Assembly (NCBI GenBank): GCA_936432065.2
Contig: OW386287.2
Coordinates: 190,277,729-190,341,728 of the forward strand
DNA from: Rutpela maculata
Lineage: Eukaryota; Arthropoda; Insecta; Coleoptera; Cerambycidae
Direction of reading: 5' to 3'
Length of the DNA: 64,000 bases
Part shown: positions 1 to 12,419 of the stretch, piece by piece
How the letters are laid out: every line of letters begins with the position of its first letter
How positions within the stretch are numbered: position 1 is the first letter of the stretch
The notes under the pieces: generated by a model
The model's database searches: none
What the model was told of the DNA's origin: nothing
Seen by the model: the letters and a program-made list of their open reading frames with translations, nothing else
Position numbers and translations under genes: made by a program

Positions 1-1990
1 GCCTCAATTTAGATTTTAATGTGTACAAAATTACTTCTAAAATAGTCATTTAATAAGGATATTTTTTCATTATTGTTTCAGTCATGATTCGGTAATAATA
101 GCTAAGAAATAAAGCCCAACCAATATAGGCATGTTTAGGCTAATTTCTTAGTAATAGTTTGGATATCAACACTATATTAATAACAAAAACCATGTCAACA
201 TATTCTGCTCATTTTTATAGCTAGAATAGCAGTATTAAGACTTGACATTGTTGCTATTTAATTACTTGCTCATATATGACCAGTATATAGCTAAAAAGAG
301 ATCATCATGGCTATTTCGTTTTTAAATTTTACGCTGAACTACGACTAAAATAAGACGACCAAAATATAACTAAACAAAAACCGTTGAAACGTTTTAGTGG
401 CTACATTTTGGTTATTTCAGCCGAATAGCATATTTGTGCTAGTTGGGTCTGGAATCCATTTTAGGTAAGGCAGAACTATGTCATATTTTAATGGGGTATT
501 TCCACAAATTTGGGTGAGATCGTGTTTGGATACTTAATGGAAAAACAAAGAATGCGTCTTTATTTTATTTTTCTCAAACACGTAGTAGAATCCTGTAAAA
601 AATTAAAAAAAGAAATTCAAATTCTCAATATGATGTACTAACTTACATACGCCATTTGATTGGCCATTTTGAGTCGCGATGCATTTCCCTTGATCCTATT
701 ATTTCGTAGATTAGCCACTATAGACATGTAAGATATTGCGTTCCACACATTACGCATTGATTTCCGATTGATCGGTTTGGGTTGTCAAAGAACAATATTC
801 AATCACAAGTCGTGCAGTAAACGAAATAACACAGAAGCATCGTATGTGAAGTGAACTTGCAAACTTAAACAACAGATGCCAAATAAAGAAGAATAACAAC
901 AGGACACAACCCCTTTCGAGAATTTCGTCAATCTGCTATTATTTACTTATACTCGAACTATTTGAATGTGGCTTTAGTAGATTGATTTGCTTGTGTACTA
1001 GTAGTGTATTGCTTTAGTAGATTGATTTGCTTATGTACTACTAGTGTGTTGTATTTTTTCTTTAATGCCATTAGGGCGATTGACCCACAGCCAGCCACTA
1101 AACTGGTAACTATGTTAATATACCTAATTCTAACCTATTCGACGAGCTAAAACCATTTCGTAACACAAAAGGATATATAGACAGGGACACAAGCTTCTCG
1201 CCCAGGTGTCGATCAGGACATTTTTTTTTGTTACACATGCAAATAGTAGACCACGGGTATAGTTGAAGCAATCGCATTTGTGAGCGATGTTGAGAGGTAA
1301 GGGGTGCAGAACGCAGAGCCGGATTTAACTATACTGTCGCTCGTTTACTTTTTATAATATTACACTTACAATATCCCCCAAAACACTGCTATGAATTGGT
1401 AACAAAACTTACTAAATTATTTTTAAAAACACATTACCAAATAAAGAAATGTAAAATAATTATCGAATTATATCTTCACCCCGACAGTATAAGCAGAAAA
1501 CTTACACCACAGAGAAGCGACAGCAAGGCTTCCCGCGTTAACCGTTTTCGTATGAGCATGTGCGAGATAGGTTGTGTACCTAGTTGTCATTATATTATAT
1601 TATTATTATTATTAATTACATTTAATATGTGGTATAGTAACATATTATACTGAATTGCTTTCATCAAACTTTAAAATTCTCTCAATGACATTAGAACCGA
1701 ACCAGAAAATATCAAAGGAACCGCCGATATTGTAGCTTTTCTGTGGTGTAAGTTCTCTGGTATAACCTCGACTGCGGTGTCTCTAATTGCGGTTCTGGGT
1801 TAAACAACACACTCATAAATTTTTGCCCACAGGCCACGTCAGATAGTCGACATCAAATGATCGACATCTTCTCTCTCATTTAATGTAAAAGTGGAGTAAA
1901 GACGGGAGATCTAGTTGCCGCCTATTTCATTCCTCTCACCCCTCATAAAGGCTCACTATTAAGATTACTTCAACTATAATTAGGGTCGCT
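1..1990. other. gene-free stretch
   Basis: No gene is recognisable. A roughly 30-bp sequence (GCTTTAGTAGATTGATTTGC core) is duplicated in tandem at about 972-1000 and 1010-1043. An inverted pair of about 26-30 bp (core CTTACACCACAGA) lies at 1492-1522 and 1731-1761 and could bound a small element. Bases 1055-1140 (CACAGCCAGCCAC core) resemble 26995-27090, so this is a dispersed repeat. Confidence 0.5.
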
Positions 1991-2021
1991 AAAACAATAG
2001 GACAGACATAAGGTGACTACT

Positions 2022-2628
2022 CTAGATATCTACAATTGTTGTATTTATGAATAAAATGATGCAATTCATTGTGGGTTTTTTATTTAGTGCCAGAAAGTTC
2101 AGTAAATTAAATGGGGCTTCTACTTTGTATTTGATTAAATTTTTACATAGTTCATTACTTTCTTGAGCGTGTTCTTGACAATTAAAAAATCCTTTTTTCG
2201 TTACACTGCTCACAAATATTTGATGGCAATATGCCTATTTTATGTAGGTGATAAGGGTAACAGCCATGGTCAAATTTAAGTCTGCTTATATTGTGTTATG
2301 TTCCTTGAATAATTAACTCTTTTGGGATTTCTTGTTGGATAAGTATATACCTTGTTGGATTAGTGAAACAATATTCATTCCATTGTTGAGACCACTGCTT
2401 TTTTAATAAAGTTTTACATTTACCAATGACATCTTCTAGACATGGTACGTTATATAAGAGTATTCCTGGAGAGATACTTTCTTTAGCCAATTGGTCTATC
2501 TTTCCATTATTCTCAAGGCCGATGTGAGCTTTGACAAAAACATATTTGATTATGTAATATCTCTCAATCAAGCTACTAAACATGGATTTAATTTTAAAAA
2601 AAATGTACGCAGCGTCAGATTGTGGGCG
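2022..2628 (-). pseudogene. non-LTR retrotransposon fragment, RNase H and C-terminal region
   Basis: The minus strand encodes the end of a retroelement polyprotein. The stretch KYVFVKAHIGLENNGKIDQL (about 2475-2540) matches the last catalytic block of LINE RNase H domains, in which a VKAH/VPGH motif is followed by GN..AD.LAK. Downstream, after one stop, KFDHGCYPYHLHKIGI (about 2230-2275) matches the post-RNase H region of I/Jockey-type elements, and the reading continues in another frame to about 2022. This domain would remove RNA from the cDNA hybrid during target-primed reverse transcription. The reverse transcriptase itself is absent, so this is a truncated, dead copy. The clade (I or Jockey) is inferred. 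Confidence 0.75.
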
Positions 2629-2653
2629 CAAGAGCCCACCGGGAAAATATATA

Positions 2654-2678
2654 GGGGGGGGGGGGGGGGGGGGGGGGG
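2654..2678. repeat. poly-G run
   Basis: About 25 consecutive G residues on the plus strand, just beside the LINE fragment. Length is likely to be polymorphic or affected by sequencing error. Confidence 0.95.
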
Positions 2679-2679
2679 C

Positions 2680-3799
2680 AGATTAGAGATGTGGAAAGTC
2701 GGAAGGTGTAAAAATGTGCCCATTTTTTGACAAAAATCAGCCGACAGTAGATATATCAATCAATTTATATATAAAAAAAATGGAAAATACCTTTAGGACA
2801 TTGTACTTTAGAATAGTGCTGCGACAAAGTGGCTTTGGGTTAACCTAACCTAAAAATCGCAGATATTTCTCTTTATTCCGCGTTTACCTCCTTGGTCGAG
2901 AGTCACAAACAAACGAAGTAGTGCTCATGTGGATTAGATACCAAATTCATTTTTATGGGATAATGAGTTAATTGCTTAAGTTTCTTGAATCGTTTTTAAC
3001 GTATGAACCATAACCCTTTTAAGCGGTTAAAATAGGAGTTGAAAGTTTAAGGTGGTGAAAATTCGAGATACATGTGATATAAAGTTTAAGTGATCCAAAG
3101 TTGTTCTTCAGGGTTTTTTGATGCTGCATCCTATCGATCCTTCGAAGGAATAAAAACATAAAAACAACATAATCTAATAATTACGATACTCGAAATACTC
3201 GTCACTAGTTGCGTTTAGACTTGTAAATATTATTTTACTGGAGAGATATGAAAAAAAACATTTCGTTCGAGTTTCAAAATTGATGAGCAGGTGAGAGAAA
3301 TCTAAAACCAAAACCAAACCAAACCAAAATTGGTAAGCAGAGAGAAGAAAATGGAAAAAAAATCCGAAAACGGCACGCGCCTCTTCACGCATTATCACCC
3401 CTAGACTGTAGCCTAGTTAGCCTTATGGATAATCCGACCCTGCTAGTGTTGCTCTTTGTCTTTGCGAAAAATCAACTAAACACTACCAAGCGAGACACGC
3501 ATGTTAAACGCAATTTAGGAACAGGTATACATTACCAAGTAAATACAACTGAAGTCTCGTCAAGCGACGACGATAATACTATTTATTGCTGCGTTGCGCA
3601 TGTTTTCAAAAATACGTTTTATATGGGAAAATAGGCCCAAGTTTTATATATTTTCTAGTTTCAACTTTAATATTATTTTTATTAAGAATAATAACAATAT
3701 TACGGTCTCTCGACGCCAGAGGCCACAGGGGCCCCAAATCTGGTAAGTCGAGGGAAATTTCCCGGTTTCCCGGTGGTGCAACCCGACGCTGAATGTACG
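2680..3799. other. gene-free stretch
   Basis: Only short unconvincing open frames are present. I see no domain, no RNA gene and no clear repeat structure. Confidence 0.5.
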
Positions 3800-3985
3800 A
3801 GTTACAATAAAATTATATAAAAAAAATATTTAAAAAAAAAGCTTTTATTTGAAAAAACTACCTACTAAAAAGTAAAAATAATTTTTTTAAAATTCATACA
3901 CCTGGGAACCAAAAGCTTTGGGGGCGGTCATATAGCGCTGTTGCATAGTTAATTTGCTCAATTGACCGCCCCCCAAAGCTTTTGG
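3800..3985 (+). repeat. partial hairpin element, composite repeat copy A
   Basis: This AT-rich segment holds AAAGCTTTTATTTG and ACCAAAAGCTTTGGGGGCGG, the same arm as the complete 285-bp hairpin at 20551-20840. Only one arm, the centre and the inner part of the second arm (to the CCAAAGCTTTTGG block) are retained. The centre is in the opposite orientation to that in the other copy, as happens when the loop of a palindrome flips. Confidence 0.75.
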
Positions 3986-4210
3986 TCTTCTCACCTATCT
4001 AACACTACTTCCCACTTCTTCCCCCCTTTCCCACCTCTTCCCCTGCCTTTTCAAATCCCTCCCCACCTCTTTCCACCCCATTCCCACCTCTTTTCACCCC
4101 ATCCCCACCTCTCAACACCTCTTCCCACCTCTTTCCACCCCATTACCACCTCTCCCCACCCATTCCCCACCTCTTCCCACCCCTTCCCCACCTCTTTTCA
4201 CCTCTCCCAC
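3986..4210 (+). repeat. pyrimidine-rich minisatellite
   Basis: Degenerate units of 14-19 bases, built on TTCCCACCTCTT and CACCCCATTCC, give an almost pure C/T top strand. The same block occurs in reverse orientation (GGGAAGAGGTGGG type) at 20226-20460. The long proline-rich open frame across it is a by-product of the composition. Confidence 0.85.
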
Positions 4211-4820
4211 GTCCGCCATATTGAATTTAGAATGACGTCACATACTTTATCGTATTTTATTCGTCAAACCCTTTCATTTGATACCCATATCAAGGGGGTT
4301 GTGACTAAAAAGCCGATCCGCCATCTTGGGACGTCCGCCATATTGGATTTACAATGACATCACATTTTTTATCGTATTTTACTCGTCAAACCATATCAAG
4401 GGGGTTGTGACTAAAAAGCCGATCCGTCATCTTGGGACGTCCGCCACATTGGATTTAGAATGACGTCACATTGTTTATCGCATTTTACTCGTCAAACCCT
4501 TTCATTTGATACTCATATCAAGGGGGTTGTGACTAAAAAGCCGATCCACCATTTTGGGACGTCCGCCATATTGGATTTAAAATGACGTCACATTGTTTAT
4601 TGTATTTTACTCGTCAAGCCCTTTCATTTGATACCCATATCAAGGGGGTTGTGACTAAAAAGCCGATCCTCCATCTTGGGACGTCCGCCATATTGGATTT
4701 AGAATGACGTCACATTGTTTATCATATTTTACTCGTTAAACCCTTTCATTTGAGACCCATATCGGCACTAAAGTGCCGATCCGCCATCTTGGGACGTCCG
4801 CCATATTGGATTTAGACCGA
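4205..4820 (+). repeat. tandem array of about 120-bp units, five copies
   Basis: Each unit runs CATCTTGGGACGTCCGCCAT, then a TGACGTCACA block, then TCAAGGGGGTTGTGACT, and repeats with few changes at about 4205, 4325, 4430, 4552 and 4675. One unit misses a segment. A single unit is present in reverse orientation at 20090-20225. Confidence 0.9.
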
Positions 4821-4995
4821 TAAAGGATATACTATGTTGCATTGTCATCGGACTTATACACGTGCGCCAAATTTCAAAGCCCTAGCTTAATTAGAACTAG
4901 TCGAAATTCAGCTTGCAAGATTTGACCTAAACTAACAAACAAACAAACACACATACAAACAAACATTGCAAGTTAAATAAAAGCTTTTAAAAAGG
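4821..4995 (+). repeat. tail of composite repeat copy A
   Basis: The segment has TTCAAAGCCCTAGCTTAATT, an (ACAAA)n-like stretch and ends in AAATAAAAGCTTTT. It is matched in reverse orientation by 19905-20085, showing that hairpin, minisatellite, tandem units and tail travel as one composite repeat. Confidence 0.8.
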
Positions 4996-6348
4996 GGAAT
5001 TGATATCAATTTTATTTTTAATGGACGTTCAAGCAGACAGCGAATCAGATAGAACCAAAACCCTTTGGCAATCGTGGTATTCAATGTATTCTAGGGCTTT
5101 TATAATGCTTATAGGCTCGGCAACGTATATCGACGTATCTATTATTTATATTTTTCGTGAAAGTTGATGCCGGGTACGAAAATTGCTCATCCCGTCCCAT
5201 TCTCATTTTTTGACGCGTCTGTATAAACGTGCAAGTAATTATATTATTCAAATGTTATGTTTTTTAAAATAACCTTGCTTACTTCTTGCAATTCACAATA
5301 ATTAGGCGATATTACCGTTGGCTTATTAAAATAACTAAAATATTCCTTATCGGCCGGTTGTGTGTACAGTTTATATCATTCGGGAGCTATATTGCTAGTA
5401 TTTCGAAATTCTATGCACAAAGATCATAATTATTTAATAGAACCTTATTAATAAATTGGTGACTTTTTAATTTGCGATTTTAAAATATATTTCTGATAGA
5501 AGTTAGCGTCACAACTGTAACGGGGGTTCGAGAGCTTCCACACTTAAAAGTTCAACGGGTGTAGATTTCATAACACCTAAGGATGTGGAAATAAAATTCC
5601 ACTGGGTGTGGAAGTAAAATACATATTTTATATTTTCATCTTTTTCTCGGCTTTGACAAAAATAAATTTATTTCTTCAGTTTGCAATTCGGAATGAATTT
5701 ACGAACTCGAAATTCAAATCTGATAGAAAATTTTAAAATTTTAGGTAATAATCTGTCTTGGGTTTATATCCATAAGTCGATACCCCACATTTAAAATGCA
5801 TCCTAGCGAGCATTAGCGAGCAACTAATAAGGTTGAAAAATTCATGTTTATGTTCCATAAATCTGCAAATACGTATGGCATTAAATTTGTTGTAACAGTT
5901 ATGTAGAAATGATAATATACAGTGGTTGACAGTTAACATAATTAACAAAAAAAATATTAAAAAAATAAACTTAGAAAATGCATTTCTAGGAATAACAAAC
6001 ACATGTTCTTTCTTGTAAAAAATTGCCTCTTTGTATTTTTTTAATATTTTTTATCTATTGACCATTTTAATAGATGGGAGAATAGTTGAAAATAATGGAA
6101 AAACAAAACAAAATATCATGTCTGATTAGGGCTATAAAGTACTTCACATTATGGTCAAATCAGATCAAGCAAAGAAGTGGAATTATAAATTTAAATTTTT
6201 ATCGGTGTTTATAATTTTGTATTCATGAGACGCTTCATCCTCGTTTGCCTTAAGTGTAAATTACTTATGCCACAGCAGTGGAAAAGGATCCGCCCCCGTT
6301 TCATTAATTAAAGAACACACATTGTTTAAGAGAATGTGGAGTTACATT
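4996..6348. other. gene-free stretch
   Basis: No gene is recognisable. Around 5578-5620 there is GGATGTGGAAATAAAATTCC followed by GGTGTGGAAGT, reminiscent of the tips of the ACTTCCACATCC repeat family seen elsewhere, but too short to call. Confidence 0.5.
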
Positions 6349-6684
6349 TTATTTAAAAAAAGTACTAAACAAAATCATGATTATATACATCAGTAATTTA
6401 TCATTAATTATGGTTTTCAAAAGAGGAATGCATAACTTTAACATTTTTACTTCAACATCCAGTAGTACTATAGTAACGCAAAAAAATTTTTGAAATTTTT
6501 TGTTTTTTATATTGATTTTATTGTTACCAACGGTATTAGATTTAATTTTATTAATAGCATTTTCAACATCTCCCAGGATTACATGTATAAGTTGATGCGT
6601 ATGATAGCTATTACTGGCGAGGGTAATGTTTACGTCACGAGCCGAAGGTGAGTGTCGTAAATCAACCGAGCGTGTAATAGCCAT
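6349..6684 (-). pseudogene. non-LTR reverse transcriptase fragment, N-terminal part
   Basis: The minus strand reads ENAINKIKSNTVGNNKINIK and then MLKLCIPLLKTIIND. This matches the start of LINE reverse transcriptases, where an 'I.SIKSN..G.DGI...MLK' stretch precedes the first catalytic motif. The two halves are split by a foreign piece at about 6449-6515, the 5' end of the ACTTCCACATCC repeat family. The rest of the enzyme is missing. Jockey-like affiliation is inferred from wording of the motif. Confidence 0.6.
6449..6515 (+). repeat. ACTTCCACATCC-family repeat, 5' end only
   Basis: ACTTCAACATCCAGTAGTAC followed by TATAGTAACGCAAAAAAA matches the start of the complete copies at 7311, 14731 and 58559. 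It interrupts the LINE fragment between the KINIK and MLKLC peptides. Confidence 0.65.
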
Positions 6685-7310
6685 TATACTCCAGCTGAAT
6701 ACTATACTTTATCCACGACTACCGTATATTTTAACTATTTTCATCGTTTAAAAGTTAAAAAATAAAGTTAGTTTACAGTAAAACTTTGACGCGTTAAACA
6801 TCACACAAAATATGGACTCTCTCTTGAAAAAAATGAATTCGCCCTTTCTTTATTCAAATTGCTGGTTCCTGGTCGGTCAAAGATGCGTTAGAATGAGATT
6901 ATGTTCATTATAGTTAGGCTGGAATAATGACTATCATTACTTGTCAATTGTTAAATGTAGAATGCAATGATTATACGATATTCGTGGATAAAAATATTTT
7001 TATTCATTATTTAAAAGCCTAAATATTCAACAATGAAATGAGGTATAGAAATGCATTAAAAATTCGGAAAAATGTTAAAAATTACAAATAAACTGCAAAC
7101 ATGTTTACTTTGAAATGCTGTTATTACGACTTACTGCTGTTTTTTAAATGTAAAACGTATAGAAACATAAAGATCATATGTTCAACTATAAATAAATAAC
7201 GTTTAATGATTTTAAGGAGACCTTTTTATTTTTATGATATTAGTGGGCGAAAATATACAACTTGTCTACCCTTGTCCTTTGTTACTATCGTAAAAATGAT
7301 CTGGTATATT
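6685..7310. other. gene-free stretch
   Basis: AT-rich sequence with no recognisable gene or repeat structure. Confidence 0.5.
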
Positions 7311-7855
7311 ACTTCCATATCGTGGAGGTACAGTAATCGTGAAAAAAAATTGATTTTATTTCGTTCAAATAGGCTTAGAATGTCATGAAACGTCGAGATT
7401 TTGAGCTTGAGCAAAAACAAAATTTCTGTCTGTCTGTCTGTCGATCGTTTTGTCTGTAACTGTTTTGTGTGCACAATTACTCTGTAACGGTTTAAGATAT
7501 TGGCTTGAAATTTGGCACACCCATGCATTATAATGAGTCTGGAACTAGATTATACTTTGATCTTATTCCGTTGAAGATTTGGGGCAAATGGGAGTAAATA
7601 GGTGAAGTAAGCAAAAAAGAGTCCATAAAATTGGGATTTAGTGTATGTACGGAAAGTCAAATCTGAAAAAAAATTTTTGGCATCAACCACCTGCACTATC
7701 ATCCCTATTACCACCCCACCCCACTATTAAAGGGGCTGAAAAATAATAAAATTGTGATTTAATGAGTGTACAAGAATCAAAGGCCTCAAAATTTTGTTTG
7801 GCATCAACCACCCCACCGGAAATTCGGATGTGAGTGCGATTCCTTAGGCAGCGGT
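7311..7855 (+). repeat. ACTTCCACATCC-family dispersed repeat
   Basis: The copy starts ACTTCCATATCGTGGAGGTA, contains AATAGGCTTAGAATGTCATG, a (TGTC)n tract at about 7427-7455, the block TTGAAATTTGGCACAC and the ending GATTCCTTAGGCAGCGGT. The same ordered blocks occur at 14731-15003, 58559-59253 and, reversed, 53505-53968. No open frame is shared, so it looks non-autonomous. The mechanism of spread is unknown. Confidence 0.85.
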
Positions 7856-7905
7856 TGTTTTATTTCTGTTTTTGTAAAATAAGTCAAGTATATCTCACGT
7901 TATTA

Positions 7906-8536
7906 TACTCTTCGCAAAAACAAAAAAGTATTGCATTTGATCGATACATTTCTAAAACCGGAAATATCGCTCATAGAGAAAAAATTTTCATATCACTGTG
8001 TTAGTGAACGAATTCTAAACAACTTTTAAAATGTCCGTCCGTCTGTCCGTCTGTCCGTCCGCCACGTTTCTTGTAAGCACGATAACTTAAGAAAGAAAAG
8101 TCCGATTGTATTGAAATTTGGAAATTAAGTTAGTGTTAGCTAGATGAAGAACCCTATTGCTTTTGAAGAAAATCAATCAGTAAATAAGAAAGTTATTAAT
8201 CATTTAATTAAAAAAAAAAATTGTTTTTAAAATTTTTGTCGCTTGTACTTAAATAGAAATCTTACGAAATGTTAATATTTTTTTTTGTTTATGCATTTTA
8301 CTAATATATATTTCATAATAATATATTTAATGCGTTGAAATATGATTCTCGCAAGATGTACATTACAGACATTCAATTTTTCGTAGTAATGTATGATGGT
8401 GCAGTGGCTAAAGTTTTGTCTTCCAATGTTTTTTTTTCAAATTTTTTTCATATATTTTTTTTCACAACAAAGTTATTATCACAAAATTTAGGATGTCCAA
8501 AAACTAACATTATTTACAAGAAAACTGCGAAGAGTA
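7906..8536. mobile_element. small TIR element with TACTCTTCGCA ends
   Basis: An 11-bp perfect inverted repeat, TACTCTTCGCA at 7906 and TGCGAAGAGTA at 8526-8536, bounds 631 bp. Inside is a (GTCC/GTCT)n tract at about 8033-8065 and a block (CACGATAACTTAAG) like that in other dispersed repeats. No transposase is present. Superfamily unknown. Confidence 0.6.
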
Positions 8537-9149
8537 TCCTATAGCATGTGTAACAATTATATAAAAAGCTCAGTAAATTGGCGAATTTACGTTTTAGCTT
8601 GTTTTAATACTATGCTGTTCTTGAATAAAGTTCAAGTAACCCTTTTTTCGTTATGTATTATAGCAGTGATGACCATCTTACGTTTTTGTAACATTCCCAA
8701 TTATTTAAATCTTTCATTATTTTAAGCCTGCCGCATGCTTTTATTTCGTATTTTGATCATTAATTTTATCGTATCTGTTATCCAGGGTGCTTTTAGATTA
8801 CTAATTCTAATTTTTTGAAGTAGTGCATGGACAGCAAATTAGTTTGCTAAATACTCGTTAAAATTGTTTATCCACGACTATCGTATAAGACGGTATCGGT
8901 GCTATTAGTTCAGTCGATAAAATTATCGACCCTGTTTAACCCATTTTATCTACTCGTCTGTAGAAACCCTATTACGAGTTTACGGCATCGGTAAAAATAA
9001 CATATTATTTTGAGTTCACTCCATTATTATCGAGTAGATATAAATTAATCGATCTCGGTGGAATTTATCGATGTTGGTTCTGTAATTGACTTTTAGGACA
9101 AACTGTATAAAAAAGAATATCTACATTAAAGTTATCGATGGTCGATATT
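8537..9149. other. gene-free stretch
   Basis: No gene seen. The part from 8930 to 9140 is unusually rich in ATCGAT-like tetramers and hexamers, without a clear repeat unit. Confidence 0.45.
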
Positions 9150-9345
9150 TTTTTGATCTAACTTTTCTGAAGTATTTTGATGTGCTGAAGCCAATTTTGT
9201 ACACATAAAAATTTTCTATCTTACCAGTTTCCCCCTACCACCCTCCCTTATCCCCTAAACATATGTTTGTGTCCAAAATTGGTTTCAGTGCGTCAGAATA
9301 CTTCAGAAAAGTTAAGTCAGAACCTTAGGACAGGACCCTTTTTAA
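9150..9345. repeat. small hairpin element
   Basis: Imperfect inverted arms: AACTTTTCTGAAGTATTTTG at about 9160 faces ATACTTCAGAAAAGTTAAG at about 9298-9316, and CCAATTTTGTACAC faces GTGTCCAAAATTGG. One arm and the following AGAACCTTAGGACA block recur at 42119-42190. Confidence 0.7.
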
Positions 9346-10804
9346 AAAACGTATTGAAAAACATTTGCCATATGCTATGAATCAATTATTTTAGATGTTA
9401 ATGCTTTCCCTTTTTTTTTGTTTCACAGTTCACTATTTTCAGCAATTAAAAATTAATATCAATTTTCCCAATTTTATGACAAACCACAATATGAATGCAA
9501 ACTTACGATACATCCTTGAGCCAGACATAAAACGGTTTTTCTAACAGTATAGAATTCCTATATAAAAGAATGAGGTTGATGATGGTTCTTAAAAATCGAA
9601 GCATTGAAGAGTAAATCCAATACGTAGAATTATGTTATTTAAAAGATGATTCAGAGGTATTATTCTAAAGATATTAGTAAATGAACTTGTACGTACACCA
9701 CTGCTTAGTAGTGTTAGAAAAGGTACATTAATCCAGAATATGGACAACGTTAATTGTAATTAGCAAATTTATTCGTTGTTATATTAAACCACTGTCTGTA
9801 ACCTCATGCATATAGTCATGAGGCCTGTTTGAAGAATATTATTTGCACTATTACAATTAACATTCGATCTAATGCTAAACTGATAGACTTACTTTTGTAG
9901 TAATTTATACATATTATGATATCTATTTTCAACTTTAATACCAACATTTTTCTTCTCACTTTTTTTTGTACTAATAGTGGAGTAAAAATAAATTTTAAGA
10001 CAGGAGATAAGAAAAAAAATAGCAAAAAACTTAAAAACTATGTTGAAACAAAAATTATTTAAATTTTACAAGAAGCAACGGATAGATTTAATCCAAAATT
10101 TCTCATAGCACTTTTTATTATACCTAAAACAAATTAAAACAAGAAAATTGCTGCAGCCAAAGAATTCCTTATTCACCATTCACCTATTTTGATGTTTAAT
10201 TTGACTCCACTATAAATAATGAAAAAACTACTGTGACAAGAGGAATATTATATGTATAGACACGTTGGGTTTTTAGTATTTTTTTAACTATCACAAAGTG
10301 TCACACCTATAAAAATATAAACCTGAAATGTTAAACAAAATATTCAAAATAAAAAATAGAATTAGAATTATGCTGACCTTTCTTTCTGTTGACATTATTA
10401 TTCTATTACTATACCCAAAATGTATACAGGGTACTAGAATCTAACGCTTTTCCGATTAGGAACTGATTACATGCAAAACTAGTAAAGAAATTTCCTAGAA
10501 ATATGTTTCTGGTACTCCGGTAATACTTCCAAAAGAAGCCACGTTTCTCTGAAGATGGTGTCTAATATAGATAATGAACTATACTGATCATCTTGGAAAC
10601 ACCATAGCAGATAATCATGTCGAGATGAGAAGAACAAGATAGAATTTGTTTTCATTTTCTTGTCACAAAAAGTTGAACTGATGCAGGCCGGTCAAAGTGC
10701 CGCATTTTTGTTCTATGTCAAGACAATTAGGACTGCCGGCATACAGGTAGAAATGTTCAAAATTAATGGAGGGCTGAATCGCATATTTATGAATTTATGA
10801 TTGA
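9346..10804. other. gene-free stretch
   Basis: AT-rich sequence without a recognisable gene, RNA or repeat. Confidence 0.5.
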
Positions 10805-10807
10805 TAA

Positions 10808-11260
10808 CACAGCCCCATAAAAAAAAGTGGTCTGTCCGACGGACCAGACCAGTGTATCCGTATGTATTTGGATCCGTTAAAACCGAATCCAAAGTCAGAA
10901 TTGTCAGATTGGCTCGCTTTTCACCCCTAACCACAAAAAAACACCCTCCAAAAAAATGGTCTGCCCAGTGGACCAGACCAGTGTATCCTTATGTATTTGG
11001 ACCTGCTGAAATTAAATCCGAAGTCAGAATTGTTAGAGTGGCTCGTTTTTCACCCCTAACCCTAAAAAACACCCCCAAAACAAAAAGAAAGTAATCTGTC
11101 CGGCGGACTATACCATTTTGACCTGCTGAATCCGGATTCGAAGTTAGAAGTTTTTCACCCCTAACCCCGAAAAACACCCCCCACCCCAAAAAATGGTTTG
11201 TCCGGCGGACCATACCAGTATATCTTTATGTATCGAATGCCGGTGTCAGAATTACCATTT
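10808..11260 (+). repeat. satellite block 1, CACAGCCCC end plus tandem units
   Basis: The block begins TAA then CACAGCCCCATAAAAAAAA, the terminus of the palindromic element at 29206-30920. It then repeats a unit of about 135 bp: GTGGTCTGTCC, GGACCAGACCAGTGTATCC, TATGTATTTGGA, AACCGAATCC, GGCTCGTTTTTCACCCC and a run of AAAAAACACCCCC. About three units are visible. It looks like a transposon end that has been amplified in tandem. Confidence 0.85.
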
Positions 11261-11309
11261 TCAGATCGGAACATGCTCAAAATTTGAAAAAACCGTTTTT
11301 TCCGCATTT

Positions 11310-11690
11310 TAACCTCCCCACAATAAAATTGTGGGAAATCTTTACGTTTTGAGATCCCAGGAATCCAAAAAAGTCTGTGTATGTGTGTGTGTGTGTATGT
11401 ATGTTAGCACGATAGCGGCGAAACTACTAAACGGATTTGGATGAAACTTTGCATGAGAGTTTCTTTAGTGCTCCAGAAGATCTGAAAAGGTTTTGGTTGA
11501 GATCGGATTACACTTAGTGCCGTTTTGGCACAACAAGTTGTTTATTTTATGATTACTAACAATTCGTAATCGAACCATTGAAAAACAGTAAAAATTCCGA
11601 TTTCAACGATATATTACACTTGCACCCTTTCGATTTGGTGTCCGCGAAAAAATTAAAAAACAAAATAACACGCTTCTTGTGTAAGATATA
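11310..11690 (+). repeat. probable dispersed repeat with (TG)n
   Basis: A (TG)n tract at about 11375-11400 is followed by TTAGCACGATAGCGGCGAAA and CTACTAAACGGATTTGGATG, wording common in insect dispersed repeats. It separates two parts of the satellite. I could not find its ends. Confidence 0.4.
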
Positions 11691-11913
11691 TTTTATAGTC
11701 TAACCTAACGTTCGGTATACTAGTGTGTTAAAGCATGCAGACTGCCATACTCGTTTTTTTTTAAGAACGTCAAGCCAATTAGGAAGTTTCCATTTTTCTC
11801 ATTTTCTCGTAATAAATAGTCGTAAAAATCTAAAAAATATCTATTTTTTTTTTTTTAATTATCTCTATGAATAAAAAAGTTATGGTCCTTCCAAGTTTAA
11901 AATGCTGCGATCA

Positions 11914-12325
11914 TCTGAGCTGAGGCTCGATTACGTCACAATACATGATTCCACAAACAGCGAGCGGGCGCGGGCACTTTTATACTCGCTGGCAGGCACC
12001 GGCACTTTATAGCCAGCTTGCATTTGAGAGCCGAAAAAATTGCTAAAACATGCAATTTTGGCACGTTCATATTTTTCGAAAAACACCATTGGGATGGCCG
12101 TATGATGTCGCGACGTAAAGAGGAAGTCTTCCAGATAAACCTGATCGTAAATTGCACGGCGAAATTCGAAAATTCGGCTCGGCACGAACGAATCAAAAGT
12201 GACATTTTGTGACATTCCAGAAAATCGAGCACATACACTAAATAAAGGGAACATACGGCGCGCCGCCGGCATGGCAAGTCAGCGCGTTGTGTATTGTGAC
12301 GTCACGGTGAACTTCAGCCGAGGCG
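11914..12325. mobile_element. GC-rich block with short inverted ends
   Basis: A block near 50% G+C stands out from its AT-rich surroundings. ACGTCACAATACA at about 11933 faces TGTATTGTGACGTCACGG at about 12290, and GCTGAGGC-type sequence flanks both. Overlapping open frames exist on both strands (113 and 64 codons) but show no domain. It is probably a non-autonomous TIR element; the call rests on the inverted ends and composition only. Confidence 0.45.
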
Positions 12326-12419
12326 AAGTACTCAAATAAGAAATTGAATAAGTTCGTGAGTTTTTCAGATATCGAGATAATTTTTGTTTTGTTTGACTAG
12401 TTATCTGAAAGACTACTCC

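Noticed and set aside
3425..3634. 69-codon plus-strand frame
   Set aside because: No domain, no codon bias visible and no neighbouring exon; length is within what chance gives in this sequence.
3962..4357. 131-codon proline-rich open frame
   Set aside because: It lies across the C/T-rich minisatellite and the 120-bp tandem units. The opposite orientation copy (20198-20503) gives a similar artefact.
11931..12277. Two overlapping 113-codon minus-strand frames and a plus-strand frame
   Set aside because: They occur in a GC-rich block where stops are scarce. No domain, and inverted ends suggest a non-coding element.
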